A DNA stretch of 25,443 nt, taken from a virus. Under the pieces are notes generated by a model, which saw nothing but the letters and a program-made list of their open reading frames with translations, was not told where the DNA came from and searched no databases. Positions 6,782 through 14,741 of this stretch are shown piece after piece; within the stretch, counting starts at the first letter, position 1; every line of letters begins with the position of its first letter. The position numbers and the translations under genes were made by a program. The stretch lies in the IMG/VR virus record IMGVR_UViG_3300025818_000164, positions 1 to 25,443 of that record, one strand, 5' to 3'.

Positions 6782-7657
6782 ATGGCCCAGATGGCGACCC
6801 GAGGTGACCTCGCCTCAGCACTGTTCAACGCACTCGGCATCGAACCCACATCCAGTGGGCGCTTTGGCGATGCCGGAGAGCTAGACGCCGCCACCTCGAC
6901 CCTCGCTGATCTGGGCATCACGAACGGCATCGGCGGAGGCCAGTACGGCACCGCCCAACCCACGACCCGGGGGCAGGCGTTCACCATGATCGCCCGTGCC
7001 CTCGGGCTCGCTGACGCCAACACCACTATCCAGCAGGCGTCGCAGGCGCTCGTCAACGCTGGCATCGTGCAAGGCTACGGCGGCGACCCGAACAACCTCG
7101 GTATCAACGACCCGCTTCAGCTTGACCACCTCGGGCTGCTTGTCAACCGGCTGGAGCCCGAGTTGGAGCGGCCGTCCGGCGATATTGGCGGCGGCACGGT
7201 GGCCGACCGTATCGTTGACCAAGCCGACCAGGCCCGTGACGAGAACGTGGCCCGGCAGGACCCTGCGTACGCTGCGTACCTTCGGGGCGTGGGCATGCGG
7301 TCCGCTGAGATCGCTGACGAGATCGCTTTGCGTCAGGACCTGTTTGCTGAGGACGCACGTCGACGTTCGGATGCGTACGCTCGGGCGCAAGAGCAGGCCA
7401 TGCAAGGCATCCAGACCGGGTTCGAGCAGCGTGGCTTGTTCCGTTCCGGCACTCGAATGCGGTCCGAAGCGGAGAAGCGTCAGCAGTTGGGGTACGAGCA
7501 GGAAGCGGCGCAGGCTGGGGCTCAGCGAGAGTACGAGTCTGCTATTCGTGCGCTAGAGCAGCAGCAGACTGCGCTTGACCGTGAAGCCGAGCAGGAGCGT
7601 ATCGCTGCGGCAGCTCGGGGTATTGAGACGGAGATCGAAGAACCGTACAATGGCTGA
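6782..7657 (+). CDS. SLH-domain protein, probable internal/ejection virion protein
   Basis: This protein has 291 residues. Residues 1-125 look like two to three S-layer homology repeats: a helix RGDLASALFNALGI, the FGDA turn, LADLGITNGIGGG, then TTRGQAFTMIARALGL and a third partial unit ending LQLDHLGLLVNRL. SLH domains bind pyruvylated cell-wall polymers in bacteria. Residues 140-291 are a long charged helix or coiled coil (Arg, Glu, Ala and Gln rich) without membrane segments. It follows the fibre and precedes two more helical genes, which suggests a T7 gp14-like ejection protein or a wall-contact tail part. The ribosome site GAGGAAGA is 7 bases upstream of ATG. The SLH call is fairly good; the role is inferred. 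Confidence 0.65.
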   Translation: MAQMATRGDLASALFNALGIEPTSSGRFGDAGELDAATSTLADLGITNGIGGGQYGTAQPTTRGQAFTMIARALGLADANTTIQQASQALVNAGIVQGYGGDPNNLGINDPLQLDHLGLLVNRLEPELERPSGDIGGGTVADRIVDQADQARDENVARQDPAYAAYLRGVGMRSAEIADEIALRQDLFAEDARRRSDAYARAQEQAMQGIQTGFEQRGLFRSGTRMRSEAEKRQQLGYEQEAAQAGAQREYESAIRALEQQQTALDREAEQERIAAAARGIETEIEEPYNG

Positions 7658-8804
7658 ACCTCGTAAACTTGACCCGGAGTTGTCAGAACCGGAGCGTCGT
7701 GATTTGGTGCGGCGGATCACTGAACGTGGATCTCGCGGGTATCAGGCAGAAGAAACGACGGTGCAGCCGAGCGTAGATTACGCTGCGGCAGCTGAGGCTG
7801 CGGTTAGGGCCGATCCGGTGGTGTTGCCGCCGTCCGCTCAGGAAGAGCTGGCAGGAATCACGGGTCAGGTAGCGGATGAGGCTCAGCGGTTTGCTGCGGC
7901 GCAGCGTGAGATCTTTGAGCGGGGTCGGCAGCGCGAGTTGGAGGCCGGTCAGCGGTATTTCGATCAGGGCGCTTTGGTGCGTGAAGCGACCGACTTTGCG
8001 TTGGCCCGGTATTCGGAACAGTTGGCGGAGGATGAACGGCGACGTCAGGAAGCTGCCCGACGGGCCGCCAGCGCCTTCCAGAGCTTCTCTCCCGCCCCCA
8101 CAGGCGATTCTGGTACTAGGACACCTGGAGCGCTTGAGCTGGCGTCTCCGGAGCTTCAGGGGCCTCGTCGGATTGTTCGTCAGCCCGACCCGGATCTGGT
8201 CGACGACGCTTACGAGAACTTCTTTGCTCGCCTGCCTGAGGACCAGATCGACGACGCTAACCTGTTGACGCAGGCGTACGACGGGATCTTTGACGAGGGC
8301 ATGACCGCCGCTCAGGCGTACTTTGCTCTTGGTAAGAGCGAGGCAGAAACTCGCAAGCTGCTTGCCGAAGGCATGGACGCTGCTGGCATGGCAACCTACG
8401 ACGCTAACCGGATGGCAGGATACATCGTCACGGCGTACGCCCCGTTGTGGGAAGGCGACTTCTCAGACAACCCGCTTGACCCGTTCCGGTTTGATCCCGC
8501 AGGGATTGAAGAACGGACCCGGGTTCCCGACGGCTACATCGCACCAAACACGCCCCGCCCGAGCACGTACCTGACGAGTGTGTTGAGGTCAGAACCGGCT
8601 GGCGGCCGGGACTACACCGCACCGGTGACCGGCCAGGCGGCGAGCACTCAACGACCTGCGACGTACTCTACGACCCCACGCCGGAACCCAGCCACACGGC
8701 CCACGACACGGGCACGGCCCGACATGGCGGGAGCACCGTATGCAAGTGCCGCCTTTGAGGACACGGCATACGGGGAACTCCTAGCGAAATACGGCATCGG
8801 CTAA
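7650..8804 (+). CDS. Coiled-coil virion protein, possible ejection-complex member
   Basis: This 384-residue protein starts MAEPRKLDPELSEPERRDLV. I chose the ATG at 7650, which overlaps the upstream stop by 8 bases; an earlier in-frame start at 7575 lies well inside the neighbour and has no advantage. Residues 50-160 are a long Ala/Glu/Arg/Gln-rich coiled coil, followed by a Pro-rich linker. A mixed helical domain (about 190-290) contains FARLPEDQIDDANLLTQAYD, and the tail is Pro/Thr/Arg-rich and likely disordered. No known domain was recognised. Context between the SLH protein and the giant protein, all in one run, suggests a T7 gp15-like internal protein. This is by position and composition only. 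Confidence 0.6.
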   Translation: MAEPRKLDPELSEPERRDLVRRITERGSRGYQAEETTVQPSVDYAAAAEAAVRADPVVLPPSAQEELAGITGQVADEAQRFAAAQREIFERGRQRELEAGQRYFDQGALVREATDFALARYSEQLAEDERRRQEAARRAASAFQSFSPAPTGDSGTRTPGALELASPELQGPRRIVRQPDPDLVDDAYENFFARLPEDQIDDANLLTQAYDGIFDEGMTAAQAYFALGKSEAETRKLLAEGMDAAGMATYDANRMAGYIVTAYAPLWEGDFSDNPLDPFRFDPAGIEERTRVPDGYIAPNTPRPSTYLTSVLRSEPAGGRDYTAPVTGQAASTQRPATYSTTPRRNPATRPTTRARPDMAGAPYASAAFEDTAYGELLAKYGIG

Positions 8805-8807
8805 ACT
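8802..8807 (+). promoter_or_regulatory. -10 box for a leaderless giant-protein transcript
   Basis: TAAACT begins with the upstream gene's TAA stop codon and ends 6 bases before the ATG at 8814. There is no TG extension here and no clear -35. No Shine-Dalgarno precedes the ATG, so leaderless translation is the simplest reading. Confidence 0.4.
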
Positions 8808-8813
8808 AGCTCT

Positions 8814-11800
8814 ATGAGTATCCTTGAACAGTTCGAGGAAGACGGTCAGCCGACGGGCACGATCCCGTCAGCCCCTACCCCCGGCCCCGTAGTAACGACA
8901 GCCCCGGCAGCTCCGAGGTCTGCCCGGGACCGGATCGTTCAGGGCGCACAGAACGCCGTCGCCAAAGCAAACCAAGACGCCGCCGACGCCCAGTTCGCTA
9001 TTGACACGGACGTTGAAGAAGGTGTCGACCCGGCACAAGTCAACCAGCTGCTGTCCGGTCTGGGGCGACTCAACTACGTCGCAACGCAAGACGAAGGCGA
9101 CGAAGACCTACAGAACTTTGTTGCCTACAAGCTCAAAGCACTCGTTGACCAGGGGCTTGCCCCGGAGGAATCTCTTCGCCAGTACGGGCTGGCCGAGGTT
9201 GATCTTCCTGACGACCCTAACTTCTTTCAGAAAGCCGTCGGGGCAGCCATCGAAACTCCAGTGCTGGGCGACGTCCTTGAATACATCACGGACGTGTCCG
9301 AGGGCTTCACGACGGCGTGGGCTTTGGCGATGGCCGACGACCAGAACCGGCATTGGGAAATGTTGGACGCTATCGGCACGGGCCTTGCTGGTAACGACCA
9401 GAAGCAGGAATACCTGGATCTCGTAGATAAAGACGGCGACGGTGTCGTCAACTTCCGAGAGATGCTCGGACTTGACCCGAACGCCGGTGAACGAGACGAC
9501 GCTGACAGTTTCCTTGAGAAGGCATTCAACTACGGTATCGGTGCCGCAGACACGCTCGGGCTCGTCGGCACCGACCCCACCTCTTACGTCACGTTCGGTG
9601 TCGGCACCGTTAGCAAAGCCCGCCTCGGCATGCGTGCTCTCGAAGAGGTAGGCGGGGAAGCTATGGTGGCTGCCGTCCGGCGTGGCGGCATTCAGGTGCT
9701 CGACGAGGTGCAGCAGCAGGCCGTTCAGCGCAGGCTAGTTGAGATCATTTCGGAGAGTGCCGACACGGTGCGCCGCCGCCCTAACGAGGTTGCTCGGGGT
9801 ATCGCTGCTGGGTCTCAAGAAATGATCGAGCACCGTGCCGTGCAGCAGATGGTCCAGATGATGCGTTACCAGAACGCTATCGCCCGAGGCGGCCGTGCCG
9901 TCCGATACGGGATGCCGGGCCGTCGCCAGTTCGGAGATCTCGTACCTGACCTTCCCCGAGTGCGGTCGTTGTACGACGTCGAACCTCGGTTCACTGGAGC
10001 TAGGGTCCGTCGTGGAGTGACGGATCTTCCTGCCGTGCAGCGGGTCGCTCGTGGCCTTGACTTTATCAAGCCCCGTGCCGCTCTGAAGCGTGCGTTCGGC
10101 GGCCGCATCGAGCGAATCATTGACGACGTGCGTGTGCAGGCAGGCAGCCTGCCCGATCATTTGCTTGACGACATGAACCGGCGGGCCGTTGGTGCCCAGC
10201 AGCGGGCCGTGCGTGAGATGAACGACAGTCTCGCTGCGAAGGTTCCCGGCATGCGCCGGGTGGGTGCGGCCGACACGTTGGAAGACTTGAACGCTTTCGT
10301 GCGTGAAGCGTTGGAGGGCGGACGTGCGCCCGGCGGTGTGGGCCCGCAGCTTGACGCTGCCCAGCAGGTCGCCAAGGTCGTTGATGACCTAAACCGCCGA
10401 GGCTTGCCTCGTGCCGCCGAGTACGTCGAGACGATGGCTGCGATTCGTCAAACGGTCGAGGACGCAGCCCGGCGTGCTGGTCTTCCTGAAGAGTACCTGA
10501 ACCTGCGCTACATGCCTCGCACCCTGACGCGTGAGGGAGAACAGCTTGTTCGTCAGAACCGAGCGCTAGCCGAAGAGATAGGTATTTCTCCTGATGCCGT
10601 GGCGCAGCGAGAGTTCTCTTTCCAACGTCCTCGTGATCCTCGTCTTGCAGAGATGACGATTGAGGAAGCCAACGAGACACTCAAGAAGCAGTTTGGACTT
10701 CCCGACGGCGTCAAGCTGTTCGAGGACGACCCGCTTACTGCGTTCGCTGTTCGTGGCAAGTCGGCGTTCCAGGCCGCTACCACGGTGGACCTGCTCAACG
10801 GGTTGACTAAAGAAACGCTCGACGGGTTCCCGCTGGCGGTGTGGGACGACTCCCTTGAAACGGCAGCGGAGCAGGCGTCTCGAAAGGCACAAGCTGAAGC
10901 TCGCAAGCAGGCTGAGAAGGCTGCTCGTGCAGCGCTCCCGAAGGGCAAGTCGAAGAAGGCGTTGCAGGCTCGTGAGGCGTTTGAGAAGTCTCTGAAAGAT
11001 CAGAAGAAAGCAGCGAAGAAAGCGGAGGAGCAGCTAGCGCGTTCCCGTGGCCGGATGACTAAACAAGCTCTTGAGCGTAAATACACGAGGGTAGACACCC
11101 CGAACGGCGCCATTTACGTGCCCGAGGAAGTCGCTACAGAGCTGCGCCAAGTCCGTGACTTGATCGTCAACGATGCTGACCTTCGTGGCCTGAACGACTT
11201 CTTCCAGAGCTGGACCCGTACCTGGGGCGGCTGGGCCACCTCACCACTCATCGACGGCATCGGCTTCCACTCCCGTAACGCTACCGGCAACATGATGCTG
11301 AACGCCATCAAGGGCATCGTGAACCCGGCCACCTACGCCCGGGCCGGTGGTATTCAACGCAAGATGTACCGTGCCCGGACAGCGATGAAGAGAGAGAACC
11401 TGTCCTTCGAGGATGCGATGGACCGGGTAAAGATGAGCAACAGGCAGAAAGCGTTTGCTCGACAGGCCCGCCAGTACGACATCATGGGCGCTGGCTTCTT
11501 TGACGACCTCGCTCTTGACAGCAGGCAGTCAAGGCTGTGGGATGTGTTGGGCGAGAACAAGTTCATCTCGACGGGTCGTGCGATGGGTTCGGCCATCGAG
11601 CACAACGCCCGCATGGCCCACTACATCCACATGATCGACGAGGGCCTCGCCCCGGCGGACGCTGCCCGCTCCGTCCGACAATCCCTGTTTGACTACTCGG
11701 ACTTGACAGCGGTCGAGCGCCGCATCCGGTACCTGTCCCGGTTCTACACGTTCATGCGTAAGAACACCGGGTACCAGCTGTGGGCTCTTACCCGATACCC

Positions 11801-13226
11801 GGGTCGTGTGGCTCAGCTCGAATCACGAGTGGAGAGCGGTCTAGACCTCGAAGGCGTTCTTGGGTTGGAGATGGCCGGGTATGCCGGTGAGCGTGGGGAC
11901 ACGTTCTTGGACCCGTTCGGATTGAAGGGCGCTACCGCTCAGATTGACACGCCGTTTAGCGCCGCCACGGAGACGGTGCGTCCGTTGCTGCTGCTCGGGG
12001 CCGAGCTTACGGGTGCAGAAGATGTGCCCGATGAAGAACTCTTCCGTTCGTTCATGGACCTCACCTCCGGTGGTCCTCGTGCCCTGGCTGACTTGGCCTA
12101 CGAGAAGATCACCGGCGTTGACCCGTTCACTGGCGCTCCTGCCAAGGGAGGCGCCGAGCAGACCTGGATGGCGCTTGCGGACGCTGTAATCGGCCCGGCG
12201 TGGTCGTCCATTGACCGTGCCGTGCAGCGAGCTACCCGTGGCGAAGGTCTCGGACCGATCGGTAACGAACCGTCTCGGACCGCAACTATTGGTGAGCCCG
12301 GCGGCGGGCTGGATCTGTTCGGCCTGGTAGAGGTCCCCGAGGTCGTCATCTTGTCGAACATCCTCGGCCTCAACGTCGCCCCCTACGGCGACGAGAACGT
12401 CATCTCAAATATGTATGCGATGATCGAGCAGACCGACAATCTGCTGAAAGACATCGAGGGTGCACCCACCATCGAGCAGCTACGCCGCAACGGCATCCTG
12501 CCGCCAGCTCCCAGGTCCCCGTCTCGTGCCGAGTCTGTCAGCCTTCAGGAACAGATTGCAGAAGACCAGGCCGCCGGGCTGGACACGACCCTGCTGGAGG
12601 AACGCTACCAGCAGGCGCTGCTCGACGAGCAGGAGCGGGGCACGATCATTGACGAGGAGACCGGCGAGTACACGACCCGCCTCGGCCGTCTTTCTGACTA
12701 CTCGCTGTCAGCCGCTTTGTACGTGCTCGACGACGACGGCAACCCGAGCCTCGACGAAGACGGCAACCCGAAGCCATCGCAGGGCAAGCTCGCCAAGGTG
12801 CTGTACTCGATCGACAACCCGGGCGATGCGTTCCTCGACGACGACGGCACACCGTTCGACGAATACGACATCCCGGTTCGCTGGTACAACGCTTCACAAA
12901 CAGAAGTGCTGGAGTGGGCCAAGCAGGTCGGCGCTCCGCTGTCCGAGCGGGGCAACGTCATTCTGGCGACGCAGAACGCCTGGAACCAGACGTTCCCGGA
13001 CAACCCGTACTACGGCGAGACGAATGTGATCGACCGTGTCCTCGGCGGGCTCGTCCCGATCCAGGGCATCTACACGTTCGTTGACGATCAGGGTCAGACG
13101 CAGGAAGTGCGGGGCCCGGTATCTGCCGCCGAGATCCTCGGCACGACGCCGCAGGTCCCGTCAGGACCGTCCGCACTGTCCGACGGTGACTCGCCCAGCT
13201 CCATCATGGGGATCCTCGGCGGGTAA
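8814..13226 (+). CDS. Giant internal virion protein, probable DNA-ejection protein
   Basis: This 1470-residue protein is the largest in the window. After a Pro/Ala-rich start it carries a canonical EF-hand loop at residues 205-216 (D205, D207, D209, N213 and E216 at the calcium-ligand positions). Residues 240-650 are mainly helical. A Lys/Ala/Glu coiled coil follows (about 685-755), then a region with VPEEVATEL and FHSRNATGNMMLNAIKG (near 820-840), features I associate with large phage virion proteins. A Trp/Tyr-rich helical stretch YTFMRKNTGYQLW follows. Near the end, three DDDG or DEDG-N/T-P turns lie at 1306-1347. Length and position resemble T7 gp16 (about 1300 residues), but no lytic transglycosylase motif was seen. 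A tape-measure-like role is the alternative. Confidence 0.65.
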   Translation: MSILEQFEEDGQPTGTIPSAPTPGPVVTTAPAAPRSARDRIVQGAQNAVAKANQDAADAQFAIDTDVEEGVDPAQVNQLLSGLGRLNYVATQDEGDEDLQNFVAYKLKALVDQGLAPEESLRQYGLAEVDLPDDPNFFQKAVGAAIETPVLGDVLEYITDVSEGFTTAWALAMADDQNRHWEMLDAIGTGLAGNDQKQEYLDLVDKDGDGVVNFREMLGLDPNAGERDDADSFLEKAFNYGIGAADTLGLVGTDPTSYVTFGVGTVSKARLGMRALEEVGGEAMVAAVRRGGIQVLDEVQQQAVQRRLVEIISESADTVRRRPNEVARGIAAGSQEMIEHRAVQQMVQMMRYQNAIARGGRAVRYGMPGRRQFGDLVPDLPRVRSLYDVEPRFTGARVRRGVTDLPAVQRVARGLDFIKPRAALKRAFGGRIERIIDDVRVQAGSLPDHLLDDMNRRAVGAQQRAVREMNDSLAAKVPGMRRVGAADTLEDLNAFVREALEGGRAPGGVGPQLDAAQQVAKVVDDLNRRGLPRAAEYVETMAAIRQTVEDAARRAGLPEEYLNLRYMPRTLTREGEQLVRQNRALAEEIGISPDAVAQREFSFQRPRDPRLAEMTIEEANETLKKQFGLPDGVKLFEDDPLTAFAVRGKSAFQAATTVDLLNGLTKETLDGFPLAVWDDSLETAAEQASRKAQAEARKQAEKAARAALPKGKSKKALQAREAFEKSLKDQKKAAKKAEEQLARSRGRMTKQALERKYTRVDTPNGAIYVPEEVATELRQVRDLIVNDADLRGLNDFFQSWTRTWGGWATSPLIDGIGFHSRNATGNMMLNAIKGIVNPATYARAGGIQRKMYRARTAMKRENLSFEDAMDRVKMSNRQKAFARQARQYDIMGAGFFDDLALDSRQSRLWDVLGENKFISTGRAMGSAIEHNARMAHYIHMIDEGLAPADAARSVRQSLFDYSDLTAVERRIRYLSRFYTFMRKNTGYQLWALTRYPGRVAQLESRVESGLDLEGVLGLEMAGYAGERGDTFLDPFGLKGATAQIDTPFSAATETVRPLLLLGAELTGAEDVPDEELFRSFMDLTSGGPRALADLAYEKITGVDPFTGAPAKGGAEQTWMALADAVIGPAWSSIDRAVQRATRGEGLGPIGNEPSRTATIGEPGGGLDLFGLVEVPEVVILSNILGLNVAPYGDENVISNMYAMIEQTDNLLKDIEGAPTIEQLRRNGILPPAPRSPSRAESVSLQEQIAEDQAAGLDTTLLEERYQQALLDEQERGTIIDEETGEYTTRLGRLSDYSLSAALYVLDDDGNPSLDEDGNPKPSQGKLAKVLYSIDNPGDAFLDDDGTPFDEYDIPVRWYNASQTEVLEWAKQVGAPLSERGNVILATQNAWNQTFPDNPYYGETNVIDRVLGGLVPIQGIYTFVDDQGQTQEVRGPVSAAEILGTTPQVPSGPSALSDGDSPSSIMGILGG

Positions 13227-13232
13227 CGCAGA

Positions 13233-13257
13233 AGAGCCGGGCCCGTGGCCCGGCTCT
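13233..13257. terminator. Hairpin terminator between convergent gene blocks
   Basis: An 11-bp stem (13233-13243 with 13247-13257) closes on a 3-base loop, 6 bases after the giant-protein stop. It sits between the + strand virion genes and the - strand lysis genes, so it may stop transcription from both sides. T-tracts are weak in both directions. A second small hairpin (CCTCC/GGAGG, 13272-13285) lies just after the stop of the facing gene. Confidence 0.65.
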
Positions 13258-13285
13258 CCGCAGATACTGCACCTCCTCTCGGAGG

Positions 13286-13423
13286 CTACTGGCAGCTATC
13301 GCAGACGTCTGGGTTCTCGACCCCGCACACAATGAGCTCGTCGTCATCGACGTCCATCACGAAGTCAAACTCGCCACGGTACTCCGCCAGCGCCTCGGTC
13401 TCGTTGGTTTCCGTCGGAGCCAT
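13286..13423 (-). CDS. 45-residue acidic cysteine-motif protein
   Basis: This very short frame encodes MAPTETNETEALAEYRGEFD followed by an acidic stretch (DVDDDEL) and three cysteines, C33-x7-C41-x2-C44, at the C-terminus. The ATG overlaps the holin TGA by one base (TGATG), a standard coupling arrangement, and the frame ends just before the hairpins closing the block. The three Cys could be part of a metal site, perhaps shared between two copies, but no family is recognised. Placement at the end of the lysis set suggests a lysis regulator such as an antiholin, which is only a guess. It has no membrane segment. Confidence 0.6.
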   Translation of the reverse strand: MAPTETNETEALAEYRGEFDFVMDVDDDELIVCGVENPDVCDSCQ

Positions 13424-13671
13424 CAGTCAAACGCCCCCGCCGTGTTGGGAGGGCCGACCCGCTTCGAGGCGAGGGAGGTAAGGAGGCTGAGCACAGCGCC
13501 ACCGAGGCCGTACAGCCACGGTTCGGGATCGAGGAAGAAAGTCAAACTGACTTCTGCTTCCAGCACGTTCTCGGCACCGACACGTAGGATCACGGCTTGT
13601 GCGAAGGTCTTGACTGCCCGCTCTGCGGCGTCTACGCCCCAGGTGGACCAGCGTTTCAGGTAGAGGTTCAT
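13423..13671 (-). CDS. Holin (phage r1t-type)
   Basis: This 82-residue membrane protein probably permeabilises the host membrane to let out the endolysin. The first third (WSTWGVDAAERAVKTFAQAV) has the W-x-x-DAAERAxKTFAQ signature I recall from r1t-like holins of actinophages. It is followed by AENVLEAEV and a second hydrophobic segment (GLGGAVLSLLTSLASKRVG). Two membrane spans fit a holin of this class, as does the length. The start has both a GAGGGG ribosome site and a TGATAGGCT extended -10 that overlaps the upstream stop. Gene order supports the call: the endolysin, a one-span membrane protein and this gene are on the same strand. Confidence 0.85.
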   Translation of the reverse strand: MNLYLKRWSTWGVDAAERAVKTFAQAVILRVGAENVLEAEVSLTFFLDPEPWLYGLGGAVLSLLTSLASKRVGPPNTAGAFD

Positions 13672-13678
13672 ACCCCTC

Positions 13679-13687
13679 AGCCTATCA
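13679..13687 (-). promoter_or_regulatory. Candidate extended -10 box ahead of the holin
   Basis: On the - strand, TGATAGGCT fits TGNTANNNT; its first three bases are the metallophosphoesterase stop codon. The hexamer ends 7 bases before the holin ATG. Unlike the other cases the 7-base spacer (GAGGGGT) is itself a ribosome site, so this match may be chance. Confidence 0.3.
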
Positions 13688-14509
13688 GAAGTACCGGCTG
13701 CCTAGATCCATCGGCACTGCGTGTGCTTCTGCCCCTTCGAGCACCACACCGCACCCGACGATCGGCTTAGCGGAGTACACGATGCCGTAGGCCATCGCCG
13801 CCGAGTGGGCGTCCACGCCGCACCCGGTCTGGAGACCAAAGACCCGAATGTTCGAGTTGGCGTGGTACCAGGCACCCAGCTGGGAATGGTGGTGGCCCTG
13901 AACAACGGATCGGAACTCGGCCATAGCGTTCTTGAACGCCGCCTGCTGCCCGCCCTTGGCTTTGTCGCCGTGCCGGTAGATGACACCGTCGATCTCTAGG
14001 TCGTCGTAGCGGGGACGCCATTCCCAGCCCGGCGTGTCCCACATGGCGGCCGGGTCCTTGAGCAGTTCGGGAAAGATGCCGACCTCTTCGGCCCGCCGCC
14101 ACGGCAACGCACCGTGGTTGCCGAGGGTGACTTGAGCTACCGGGAAAGCATCCACCAGATGTCGCAGCTGTTCCTTTGCTGCATGATATTCTTCTTCTGG
14201 AGTTTGCGGGGTGAGCGGCGTGCGATGGTAGCTGATAGCCGCCCAGTCCACCACGTCTCCAATGTGGACCACTCGGTCACAATCGTATCTTTCGTAGGTT
14301 TCTTGCAGGAACTCGACGTAGCCGTCGAGCATCACCGGGCAGTGGGTGTCACCGATGATGAGCACCCGGTTCTTGCCGGTGGGGTTGTCCGCCTTCGAGA
14401 GGCGGTGTCGGAATGTCGAGTAGGCCATGCCTGCCTGTTCGGCGGCGGCCTTGATTGTGCCCAGCTCATGGACGAGCTGAGCGCATTCGTTGGGGGTCAT
14501 GTCACTCAT
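13685..14509 (-). CDS. Metallophosphoesterase with N-terminal helix-turn-helix
   Basis: This 274-residue calcineurin-like phosphoesterase should use two metal ions to hydrolyse phosphoesters; the substrate is unknown. All core motifs are present: GDTH (D54, H56), GDVVD (D85, D88), GNHG (N131, H132), H180 in RHGD and GHHHS (H206, H208). Residues 8-38 (CAQLVHELGTIKAAAEQAGM onward) look like a helix-turn-helix, suggesting nucleic-acid binding. The ATG at 14509 has the ribosome site GGAG and lies 13 bases after the upstream stop; a second ATG at 14500 is possible. The gene sits inside the lysis set, between two membrane proteins, which is odd for a DNA or RNA enzyme. A DNA-end or RNA-processing role is a guess. 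Confidence 0.85.
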   Translation of the reverse strand: MSDMTPNECAQLVHELGTIKAAAEQAGMAYSTFRHRLSKADNPTGKNRVLIIGDTHCPVMLDGYVEFLQETYERYDCDRVVHIGDVVDWAAISYHRTPLTPQTPEEEYHAAKEQLRHLVDAFPVAQVTLGNHGALPWRRAEEVGIFPELLKDPAAMWDTPGWEWRPRYDDLEIDGVIYRHGDKAKGGQQAAFKNAMAEFRSVVQGHHHSQLGAWYHANSNIRVFGLQTGCGVDAHSAAMAYGIVYSAKPIVGCGVVLEGAEAHAVPMDLGSRYF

Positions 14510-14522
14510 TGACGCTCCGTTG

Positions 14523-14741
14523 TCAGAAGACGATGTCTTCGAGTTTGGTAATCCGTCGATCGTGGTCTTCTAGGGTGGTGTCTTGCCGGGCGGAACGCTC
14601 GGCCACGTCTTCTCGTAGGACGTACAGATCATCGTGAAGCGTGTCGTGCTTGTTCGACAGTCCCCGCATCCACGCCATCGCTCCGACCAGGAACGGAGTT
14701 AGGGTGCCGATGATAGCGAACAGCAACTCGGTGTTGGTCAT
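14523..14741 (-). CDS. Small membrane protein with coiled coil, possible second holin or holin partner
   Basis: This 72-residue protein has one hydrophobic segment at about residues 5-26 (LLFAIIGTLTPFLVGAMAW), followed by a charged coiled-coil tail rich in Asp, Glu, His and Arg (HDTLHDDLYVLREDVAERSA). The topology recalls small phage lysis proteins of the XhlA or LydA-accessory type. The ATG overlaps the endolysin stop (ATGA), so it is coupled to the endolysin. The role could be antiholin, second holin or spanin-like anchor, but the Gram-positive setting makes a spanin unlikely. The lysis assignment is from position and topology. Confidence 0.7.
   Translation of the reverse strand: MTNTELLFAIIGTLTPFLVGAMAWMRGLSNKHDTLHDDLYVLREDVAERSARQDTTLEDHDRRITKLEDIVF

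Noticed and set aside
7575-7649. Earlier start for the coiled-coil virion protein
   Set aside because: It would overlap the SLH gene by over 80 bases with unlikely Arg-rich sequence. The ATG at 7650 gives the normal 8-base overlap.
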